Shown here one piece after another: positions 55,750 through 64,000 of a DNA stretch of 64,000 bases. Both the position numbers and the translations under genes were made by a program. Each line of letters starts with the position of its first letter. Within the stretch, counting starts at the first letter, position 1. The stretch is from Chelydra serpentina (lineage: Eukaryota > Chordata > Testudines > Chelydridae): the NCBI GenBank assembly GCA_037349315.1, contig JBAIAC010000023.1, positions 36,122,501 through 36,186,500 of the forward strand, written 5' to 3'. The notes beneath the pieces are model-generated. The model made no database searches. It saw only the letters and a program-made list of their open reading frames with translations, and was not told the origin of the DNA.

Positions 55750-55759
55750 GGCTAGATGG

Positions 55760-56083
55760 TTCGCCTCGGGAGTTGACAGCAGTTACACAATGCTGTTGCT
55801 GAGGGAAGTGCTTTGGGCTCTGGGGCTGACCTCTCCTTTCCCTCGATCCCTTCAAACAGGCTGGGAGAAGTAGAAAAGCACGATTGTCGCTATCTACTGG
55901 ATCCTAAATGTCCCTCCATCTTTGTATACGGAGGGATAATTCTTGCATTTGGAGGGGATCTTCTGGATGGTTTGCAAGGGGACCTGCCTCCTGAGCCAGG
56001 CTTACTACTCTGAAACTCTAGTTATTCTCTTTTGGTGCCTGTGGGAGGCACTCTAAAGGTTAGAACAATGAACAGAAGTATCT
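55760..56083. other. Unassigned sequence
   Basis: No exon or repeat family recognised. Confidence 0.4.
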
Positions 56084-56084
56084 C

Positions 56085-56190
56085 TTCAGGATAGGGACTG
56101 TCTCTTTGTTATGTGTGTCTACAGCGCCTTGCACAATGGGGCCCTGCTCCATGTCTGGGGGCCCTGGGTACAAATGCGCAGCACTGCCTG
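56085..56190 (+). repeat. MIR-like SINE 3' tail
   Basis: ATAGGGACTGTCTCTTTGTT, CTACAGCGCCTTGCACAATG and GGGGCCCTGCTCCATG form the plus-strand tail of the SINE family at 22975 and 10225. Confidence 0.65.
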
Positions 56191-56194
56191 GAGC

Positions 56195-56755
56195 ACTTGG
56201 ATAACGTTCAATGCACGTCTGAATCCTGTGAGGTTCTGGATGCCTCCAGTAAGATGTGCTGAGTGCCTGCAGCTCCAAATGAGATCTGCCAGAGTTGAGG
56301 GCGCTCAGTACAGTGCAGAATTGGGCCTTTAATTGCTCCATATTACAAGATGGAATAAATTATCTTTTGCTATTTATTTCCAAAGGATTAGAAAGATAAT
56401 TGCCAAAAAAAAAACCCAACCAAACCTTAATTACATCTTTCCTAAGCTGGACGCTTTCTAACATTTTCCAGAAGATATTTTTATTGCTTTTATTAGCTTC
56501 TTGGAAAAAAACAAGTTTGCAGGCCAAAGAGTGCAAGCTATTCATGTTTCATTTGTTTGGAATTCTTTATCTGCTTCTCTTTACTGGGAGTCGCTCCTGG
56601 AAAATTAGGAGAAAAATATTGTATAAGCACTGTTGCATTGGTCAGTAATTAAAGGCCGAAACATCGTGTGCGTGTGTGTGTGTGTGTGTGTGTATTACAC
56701 ATAAAATATATGTTAAAAGAAGATTATTAAGAAATTAGAAAATGTATGGTTGCAT
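56195..56755. other. Unassigned with a GT microsatellite
   Basis: 56665-56693 is an alternating GT tract. The rest (about 56340-56640) is unique-looking AT-rich DNA without recognisable coding content. Confidence 0.5.
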
Positions 56756-56756
56756 G

Positions 56757-56832
56757 TGCAATCTTAATTTGGCCCCCTTGAGTCTGTGCATTATGATAGT
56801 CTTTTATTACATGATCACATACTATATTTGAC
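56757..56832 (+). repeat. Third copy of the 40914/41456 arm
   Basis: GCAATCTTAATTTGGCCCCC, GCATTATGATAGTCTTTTAT and TACATGATCACATACTAT match both arms of the inverted repeat at 40914-41456. It runs directly into a SINE tail. Confidence 0.65.
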
Positions 56833-56945
56833 AAAGCCCTGGCTGGAATGATTTAGCTGGGGATTGGTCTTGCTTTGAGCAAGGAGTTAGACTAGATGAC
56901 CTCCTAAGGTCTCTTCCAACCCTGATATTCTATGATTCTGTGATT
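56833..56945 (+). mobile_element. SINE/CR1-type 3' tail
   Basis: Plus-strand AGCCCTGGCTGGAATGATTT, GGGGATTGGTCTTGCTTTGA, TAGACTAGATGACCTCCTAA and TATTCTATGATTCTGTG. Same body as 19089-19250 and 62226-62325; 5' truncated. Confidence 0.75.
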
Positions 56946-56949
56946 TTCC

Positions 56950-57340
56950 ACAGCTCCCACACACACTGGTTCTTAGTCCCAGTCTTCTTACTCAACCAAT
57001 CCCAGCCTCCCCTCTCAACGACTCGGTTCCCAAACTCTGACTCCCAGATCGAGTCTCCTTGCCCAGCCAGCCACAGTCTCCCTCCTCAACTACCAGTTAG
57101 TTTATCTCCCCATCTCACCAAACTCCTTGTCCCGGTCTCTTCCTTTCCCTCCCTCCTGATCTGTCCCATCTGCATTGGAATCAGGCAGCTTCCTCCTCTG
57201 TGCCTAGGTGCTAGGAGAGGGTTGGTCATTGAAAGGATAGGAGAGAGAGGCTCCCTGCTGTAAGTTCTGGAGCCCAGCCCAATCCTATCCTGCACCAGCT
57301 ATAACAGGGAAAGTCTTTTTAAGCCCCCTTATCCCTGGGC
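56950..57340. other. Unassigned, pyrimidine-rich
   Basis: 56950-57170 is C- and T-rich on the plus strand with CTCCCTCC-type runs. The overlapping 107-residue plus frame reflects that composition. Confidence 0.4.
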
Positions 57341-57342
57341 TG

Positions 57343-57496
57343 GAGCATGCTCAGTCACTCTGTGAGGTGATACATGCGCAGTCTGGTCATACGTAGGAGC
57401 TGTGAGGGAATGGAGTATGCTCAGTTGCTCTGTGGGAATGGTACGTCTGCACTCTGGTCAGCATGAGGAGCTGTGAGAGGCTCAAGCATGCTCAGT
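57343..57496. repeat. 70-bp tandem repeat, two units and a partial third
   Basis: Units begin at 57343 (GAGCATGCTCAGTCACTCTG), 57413 (GAGTATGCTCAGTTGCTCTG) and about 57484 (AAGCATGCTCAGT). They share internal CAGTCTGGTCA / CACTCTGGTCA and AGGAGCTGTGAG. The periods are 70 and 71. Confidence 0.85.
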
Positions 57497-57499
57497 AAA

Positions 57500-57775
57500 G
57501 ACAGAATCATTGGAGATTTTAGCTGTTAAGTGCTAGCAAGTATGTATTGAGCATAGGCTAACTGCGATTTTTTTCCAAAGCTTGTAACCTGGCCAAATTT
57601 GGGCAGATTTTTCACAGGGATGGCAAAAGACACACCCCTGATGTAAAGGCTACACCCATGCCCATTTTCAAGTCCCTTCTCTAACGCATGCAGATACTAC
57701 AGCTTTTCAACGAAACGGTTGCCAGAATTTTTTAACGTGAGCAAAATCATGTCTTTTTCTCTAGCCATATTCGTA
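57500..57775. other. Unassigned sequence
   Basis: No exon or repeat family recognised. Confidence 0.35.
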
Positions 57776-57777
57776 GA

Positions 57778-57955
57778 AATGGCTGAAGTGTTTTGACTGA
57801 AATTTAAAAAAACACAACATCTTGAGGAAGACACCTAGCATGGAAAAGTACAACCTCAATAGCTAAACTTATAGCTAAAAGTTTTATAAGCAACCGAAAA
57901 TAGTCTTAATAGGAAGTGTTGGGGAACTTCAATAACAGGCAGTGCTACCAGCCTC
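57778..57955. repeat. Unnamed dispersed repeat (copy 2)
   Basis: Same ordered blocks as 42835-42985: TTTTGACTGAAATTT, AGACACCTAGCATGG, TATAAGCAACC, AGTCTTAATAGGAAGTGT and GGCAGTGCTACCAGCC. Confidence 0.65.
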
Positions 57956-57959
57956 TCCT

Positions 57960-60045
57960 AGAATATATTCTTCTTGAGTGTTACTCTATAGTTATTAATG
58001 TTGCATCACTACTATTGACCAACCCAGAATTTGTACATCCTATCAGAATTGCTACACCATCTCCAACCCATCCCAGCCTGCTTGTTTATTTAATCTTTGC
58101 TTTTAAACTGTAAGCCTTTTGGGGAAGGAACTGTCATTTATTATATGTTTGTACAGGACCTAGTAGAAGCCTTTAGAATCTATGGCTATGTAAATGTTTA
58201 AACCACCATCACCACCACCAAGCCTTCATAAGGCCCCAATCCAGCAAAGCACGTGCTTAAATGCTTTGCTTGGTGGTGATCTAAATAGATACTAGTCTCA
58301 AAGATTTTGATGATACTGATTAAGCACAACTCAAATCCAATAACTCGCTACCACGCAAAGAGGATGTAAGGGCTTTTAGTCAGATATAAAGTGCCGTTTA
58401 CATGTAAACGAAAAGAAAACAAGAAATTCTTGCACATTGTGTTAAATGGGAGGATAGTATAGTAAGGGTACAACTGGCAAAGCTGGGGCTGTATCCATCG
58501 AAAATTAGGGACCTTTGAGTGAAGGAAGAAGAGACTTCCATGACTTAATCCTGGTCCAAATCCTGGTTTCATAACTCCCAAGATAGTCAGAGGAAGATGC
58601 GTGTAAATATTCCCAAAAAATCACCCGTTTAGTAGTGACAAGATAATAGTGTCCATTAAAAAGCCAGCAGTTAATACACTATGCTGTCTATCTGCCTCTC
58701 TTCCTATCTTGCACTGCCTCATCATTGTGCTGTCTGAGTGCTTAGAAGATGAAACAACTGTGATAGCTTGGTTCAGCTGAAGTTGACAAGTAAGAAGGAA
58801 AGAGCCACAGGGAATGAGGAGGCAGCAGGGAGATAAAGGGCCTTTGGGAAGATAGCCCTGCTCTCTAACAGATGCCCTGAGATCTGTGCTGTTGAGAGGA
58901 CCAAAACCTCTGCTTCTTACCTGGGTTCTATTGAAGAATTTGAAGAAAATGCCATGAGGGGAACCTCACCGAGATTACCTCCCCAATTCACTTCAGTCCC
59001 CTCCTGAGGGCTTTTTCGCAGAAGGGTTTAGTATAGCCCTTAGTTTTACTCAGCAGAACAGTGAAGAGAACAGAAGTTGATTTAATTAAGTAAGGACCTA
59101 AGGAGTTGAGCCTCAGTCGAGATGGTGAAACTGAGGCACACAGAGATTAAGTGACTCTCAGGTTCACAGAATAATTTGATGGCACAATGCAGATCTTATG
59201 ATCTCTCAGCTTTAGACATAATAACATCCCGTACTTCCAGCATGTGAGTATTGTACTGTATTTTCCAGCTAGGCTGAAATAGTTGGGTGGGGAACACGCA
59301 ATTCCCCTGATCTTCTTTACCTCAGTAATTAATGTGCAGACTCACCCTTCTTCTTGGTACAGAAAGCATTTTCTCCATTCTCTGAGTTGCATGTGCCAAT
59401 AGGGCTTTACTGATTTATTACTAGGGGACTGAGCTAGCAAATAGCTGGAAAATCTCTGAAGTTAGGGGCAATGTTCTTCTGATATTAAGCTTACTCATCT
59501 GTTTAGTTCCAAAGGGCATTAAGGCAATTGAAACTCCCACAGGTATCAGTGTATGTACTCAGGAGGGGGATCTCTTGGCCAGCAGCAATTTTCATCCCCA
59601 CCTAAAAGATTTCTGAATGGCACCGAGAGCAGCAGAAACAGCATCAATCTGCTGTCAGACTGTTGACTGTCTGAGACACTGTATTGGCACTTTGGGGACT
59701 GTACTTTGTTCAAGATTTACAATAGCTATGCAGAGGGGTTCATGCAGCATTTCGTTCTAAATGACCCATTCACAGAAGACAAACCAAATAAGTGTTATGT
59801 TTTTGGCAAGGCATTTTACAGTGCAGCATGAGTTGAACAGATTGGAAATTACAACAGCCTGTAACACTCTTTAGCACAAGTCTGACACAAACGAATGCTG
59901 TATTTTATATATCCCATATCTGTGTCTGCTGCAATGTAAAGAACATTTCCTCTAACTATATGGGATACACAAGGAGATGGATTGAAATATTTTTACCGCA
60001 CTTCAAGGATGAAGAAAGACGCAGTAATTTAGAGCCTGTGTATTG
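57960..60045. other. Mostly unassigned; MIR and hairpin scraps
   Basis: 58108-58190 (AGCCTTTTGGGGAAGGAACT) resembles a MIR-type tail. 58225-58275 is part of a GATTCAGCAAAGCAC-type repeat. 59120-59215 (GGTGAAACTGAGGCACACAG, TAAGTGACTCTCAGG) is a minus-strand MIR core piece. No exon recognised. Confidence 0.4.
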
Positions 60046-60048
60046 TAA

Positions 60049-60330
60049 ATCATAGAATCATAGAACTGGAAGGGACCTGTAGAGGTCATCTGGTCCAGTC
60101 CCCTGCACTCATGACATGATTAATTATCTAGACCATTCCTGACAGGTGTTTGTCTCACCTGCTCTTAAAAATCTCCAATGATGGAGATTCCACAACCTCC
60201 CTAGGCAATTTATTCCAGTGCTTAACCACCCTGACAGTTAGGAAGTTTTTCCTAACGTCCTATCTAAACCTCCCTTGCTGCAATTTAAGCCCATTGCTTC
60301 TTGTCCTATCCTTGGAGGTTAAGAAAAATG
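60049..60330 (-). repeat. CR1 LINE 3' end
   Basis: The + strand begins ATCATAGAATCATAGAACTG and continues GGTCATCTGGTCCAGTCCCC, GATTCCACAACCTCCCTAGG and CTTGCTGCAATTTAAGCCCA, colinear with 32592-32850. 5' truncated and non-coding. Confidence 0.85.
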
Positions 60331-60334
60331 GTGC

Positions 60335-61885
60335 CATAACAGAGCTGAGAACCATGTTGTGAGACCTTGGGGTTATACACCTTGTTTTTTGACTCTTGTT
60401 TGGTACAGCTTGAATGGTACAGCTGAGCCTGACATTCTACTGGCCATTGCATGTAACCCCCACCTATATAAATGCTGCCCTCTGAATATTTGTTCATTTC
60501 ATTGGCTCAAGCAGAAGGTGAAGCTCCCAAACAGAAAAGGTCACTTCAGGGTAATCGACATAAAGTACAAAAGGTGCCTCATGGGAAATTTGAAAAAAAC
60601 AAGTGGGGTGGGGGACAGGGAAACAATTCCCAAGAAGGAAACCTCCAAACTTTGATTATCCTGCAAGATAATTTAGTTAGAGAAGCAGGCTCTTATTTCT
60701 CACAAGCTAAGTAGCATAGGGATTGGGAAGTACAGAGATGGGAGATTTCCAAGAAAAGCCTACTTACCACATGGTGGTAAAGAGTTATGGAGTGCTGCCT
60801 TTCAAATGAGACAATCAGACCTCCTGATTGCTCATGGTCATTTAGGAATTTAGAGGAGGAGTGTTAGGCCCAGTGCCCTGCCTAAATGACAGTATAGGAA
60901 ATTCCATTCTGCATATCTGAAATGTCCCCCGTGATTTTAATTTGATAATTTAAAATAACAAAATAAGAAAAAAAAAAGAATAAACTGTTGCATAGATGTC
61001 CTTTGACAAAATGGCATATTATACTCCCAAAGCTGATTAAGGGTGGGTCAGTTTTAGATATTGGAAACTCAACTTGACTTCCAGTTTTGCTCATGAATTT
61101 TTGAGCCCACATATAACTGAGGCATATACAGCTTTTGCAGGCATATTTTCTAGCATTTATACTTCTATGCACAGTCTCTGGATCATACATGCAATCAGTT
61201 ATTCTGACACCTTTATGCTATAAGATATGTCAATAATTATTTTCACTTCTAACATTGTACCTGCAATTATTTGAGGGCTCAAAAATCCAGTTGTAAAATC
61301 AAAGATCACTTCATTTTGACTTGGTATTTTTCATACATACCATCCATAGCTTTAACTGTGCCTTCATAAGGAAGGTGTAAAAAAAAAAAAGTAATTACAG
61401 GGTAAATATTTTATCTCGCTTTTCCTATATTAATATAGCCCTTTGGGGAATGGCTCACGGGGTAGTGTTTATTTTTACTTATAAGGAAATTTAAAACAGA
61501 TGAAATTATGTTTTCCTTTTTCTCTGGTCTCCTATGAAAGCTGAAGATATTTAAGTTCTGGGGTTTGCCTTGGAGTTTTGGTGCCTTGGAGCAAGAGTAA
61601 ACTTTGAGCAACTCCATACAGGATCAGAATGGGAAGGATTTTTAGAAGGGATTTTTACTAAGAGAGAGCTTGAGGATTTCACTTCCCATCAGACAAGGAT
61701 GGCAAGCACAACTTCTCGTTGGTGCATTGGTTGCAGAAACATTGTCACCACCTCAGCATACCACAAGTGCTCAGAGGCTGCAGTAATGGGGGTGACCTAT
61801 ATCCGGAAGCACAGGAGAGGAGTCAGATACCTGGAACAGTTAAAATATAAGCAGTAGCCATCAGATGTTTTAAATATAAGGATGT
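60335..61885. other. Unassigned sequence
   Basis: No exon recognised; the 95-residue plus frame at 61570-61857 lacks a known domain. A-rich runs at 60970 and 61380. Confidence 0.4.
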
Positions 61886-61887
61886 GT

Positions 61888-62083
61888 AATTCATAGAATC
61901 ATAGAATATAAGGGTTGGAAGGGACCTTAGGAGGTCATCTAGTCCAACCCCCTGCTCAAAGCAGGACCAATCCCCAATTTTTGCCCCATATCCCCAAATG
62001 GCCCCCTCAAGGATTGAACTCACAACCCTGGGTTTAGCAGGCCAATGCTCAAACCACTGAGCTATCCCTTCCCCCTCAGCCCA
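61888..62083 (-). mobile_element. tRNA-derived SINE, complete
   Basis: On the minus strand it has the head ending GGGATAGCTCAGTGGTTTGA (A box), B box GTTGTGAGTTCAATCC, body CAAAAATTGGGGATTGGTCC, and tail (+ strand TTCATAGAATCATAGAATAT). This is one of the best-preserved copies in the window. Confidence 0.9.
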
Positions 62084-62225
62084 CATATAACAATTGAATG
62101 GTTACTTTTTGGGACACAAATTATTTGTGCTTTGTCTCACTAGGCATGATCCTGCCAGGTGGTGATTGCTTCCTGGAAGAGGCTAACAGCATTCCACTCC
62201 CATTGATAAATACATATGATGTCGG

Positions 62226-62325
62226 GGGAGTTGATTTAGTTGGGGTTGGTCCTGCTTTGAGCAGGGGGCTGGACTAGATGACCTCCTGAGGGCTCTTCCA
62301 ACCCTGAGATTCTATGATTCTATGA
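62226..62325 (+). mobile_element. SINE/CR1-type 3' tail
   Basis: GGTTGGTCCTGCTTTGAGCA, GGACTAGATGACCTCCTGAG, and a TTCTATGATTCTATGAC end. It is the 5'-truncated plus-strand partner of the copy at 61888. Confidence 0.8.
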
Positions 62326-62329
62326 CTCC

Positions 62330-63035
62330 TTCCAGGTGCTAAGCATTTTGCAGGATTGAGCCCTTTGAATGGTCTTACTGCAGGTAGTAAGCTGCAAGTA
62401 GACCAGGATGGTTGTCAGGCAAGGAGACTAATACATACAATAATATAGCCTCATTTATGGCAACTATCCTTGGAAATATGTGGATAACAACATGTCCACT
62501 ACCAAAGGATAATGCTTCAATAAAATGACTATCTCCTGAAGGAATGCCTCCAGAAATTGGTATAGTACTATGGAACCTGACAAGAAAATATCTATTGCTG
62601 AAATGTTCTTTCCAGAAGTACCTCATTGTCCAGCCACCTTCTAGAAATAATGATGGATACTGAAACATTCATCATCACACCACAAAAAGTGAGTGAGGTG
62701 AATGGCTTAATATCTCACCTAACTTCTAGCCGCCTAGATGGCTACTGTTCAGAGTTAGCATACCTGAATTATTGTAGGAAAGCTACCCAAGTAATCTCAG
62801 CACATTATGTTTATAGCATTTGGACAAGTTGTGAGGAAACAGCTCACTGCCATTTCCAGCCTCAGCAAAGGTAAGATCCAGAGTTTATGCCAGCTAAGCT
62901 TTTCATCCATCATTCCACACTGTTAGTTTGCAGACATTCAAAGCAGTGGCTCTGTAAACCTGCCTTGCCTGCATCATCTCTCTGGATATGATAAATGTCC
63001 CACCTTAGACATGCATTTGTTGCACAGATTTATAG
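62330..63035. other. Unassigned sequence
   Basis: No exon or repeat family recognised. Confidence 0.4.
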
Positions 63036-63037
63036 AC

Positions 63038-63420
63038 TAGAGCTAGGCGAATAATTAATGTTTTTGATTCAGTGGCCATGCTGAAAAATCCAAAAATTAA
63101 ATTTCATTTTGTGTCAACCCAAAATGACAATTTTTCCATTTCTCACCAAAATGAACCACTGAAGGGAAAAAATGTGCTTGGGTTTTTAGTTAAAGTTGGG
63201 GGGGGTTAGTTAAATCTATCTACATTTCTGAGTGAAGTGTCATTTTGAAACGAAAAGTTAAAATGTTTCATTGCAAAAACGTTGAAATTAAATGTTTGAA
63301 CTTTTTCAAATAAACTTCACTCCAATTTTTTTCAGCTGAAACTATTTGACCCAAATTCATGAACAGTTTCAGTTGACCAGAAATTTCATTTTTTGGTGAA
63401 TAAAGTAGTCATTGTGGAGG
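63038..63420. mobile_element. GAGCTGG-family AT-rich element
   Basis: Starts TAGAGCTAGGCGAATAATTA and contains AAATTTCATTTTGTGTCAAC, AATTTTTCCATTTCTCACC and AAACGTTGAAATTAAATG blocks like the copies at 5340 and 26945. Right end not defined. Confidence 0.5.
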
Positions 63421-63424
63421 AAAA

Positions 63425-64000
63425 AAGTCACCATCCTTCATTAAAGACCACCAGTCTGTTCCACAGAGTCAGAAAGAAAGGGAGGCTAACTATCTCAAAA
63501 CTGAACACTTGAGACTGAGAAACATAGTGGAGTAGGACAAAACATCAAAGAAAGCAAACCCCAAACTCTGAGACATTAGAAAATAGCAATAAAGAGAGAG
63601 GGGGAAACAGAGTGTCAGATCCAGGAGAAAAGCAAACTGTCGAGAAAGTGATCACTGAAAATCCTAAAGAAAAAAATGAGTAAGAAAATCACAAACAAAA
63701 CCCAAAGCAGAATGAGTGAGTTGACCTGGGTGCACTGCAAGCGTCAAACTAACATTCAGTTCCTGAGGGAGGACACCGACAAAAGGGCCTCTGGTAAACC
63801 TTGCTATGGCATTGGCAAGGACCCTATTGCAGCCATCCAAATTTGGACACAAGATACAGGGGAAAGGCTGGATATCCATAAGAAACTATAGAGAATTAAT
63901 AATTAGGCTTGGAATAACTGATCATCCCTCCACCACCATTTCCATAATACACCTGTAAACGGACAGGAGCCTATTGTTCTTCTGCAAGTCCCCACTCTCA
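63425..64000. other. Unassigned sequence to the window edge
   Basis: The 71-residue plus frame at 63676-63891 shows no domain I know. No repeat family recognised. Confidence 0.4.

Noticed and set aside
60448..60480. TATA-box promoter (TATATAAATGC)
   Set aside because: A single TATA match in AT-rich DNA without a downstream exon or other elements.
1..64000. Endogenous retrovirus with coding regions
   Set aside because: No frame shows retroviral protease, YXDD polymerase or envelope features, and I saw no convincing LTR pair.

Overview
The window reads as non-coding vertebrate DNA made almost entirely of layered, mostly old transposable elements. The best host guess is a turtle, probably a cryptodire. 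The strongest sign is a tRNA-derived SINE with A and B boxes and a CR1-type TTCTATGATTCTATG tail, found in both orientations (7821-7998, 18351-18526, 21698-21905, 41796-41978, 61888-62083). It sits with CR1 LINE fragments, MIR/CORE-SINE copies and many snap-back DNA elements. This assignment rests on remembered repeat consensus sequences, not a search. I found no host exon, tRNA gene, rRNA, CRISPR array or bacterial operon. Most open frames are short chance frames or run through repeats.

The one element with substantial coding capacity is a nearly complete RTE-clade LINE at 10809-13823. Its 5' half (APE-type endonuclease) reads on the + strand and its 3' half (reverse transcriptase plus C-terminal domain) reads on the - strand, head to head. 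A 65-bp stretch of the element occurs twice, once in each half, with no differences. The whole block is bracketed by an 11-bp direct repeat. That is the expected structure of a single twin-priming (5' inversion) insertion. Four in-frame TGA codons and no frameshift that I can see are its only lesions, so it is young. As far as I can judge from memory, its protein resembles the RTE elements of parasitic nematodes, which makes horizontal transfer a testable possibility.

Layout. 1-5 kb: CR1/L3-like 3' end, a CpG-dense MITE, a hAT-type element nested in a second palindromic element, a CR1 tail. 5-10 kb: a Penelope-like fragment with a hammerhead-ribozyme motif inserted in a MITE (12-bp target duplication), SINE and MIR copies. 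10.8-13.8 kb: the inverted RTE. 14-32 kb: hAT-in-MITE and SINE-in-MIR nests, a triplicated SINE tail, snap-back MITEs, a second Penelope tail, a TG tract, a hAT element with an internal array. 32-48 kb: two long CR1 open-reading-frame-2 remnants (one split by a SINE), a second CpG-rich MITE, a 56-bp perfect palindrome, a G-rich minisatellite. 48-64 kb: MIR copies, a hAT-in-hAT nest with both target duplications visible, a 70-bp tandem repeat, more CR1 and SINE copies.

Nothing here works as a gene set. The content is mobile DNA, its insertion scars, and unannotated intergenic or intronic sequence between the copies.
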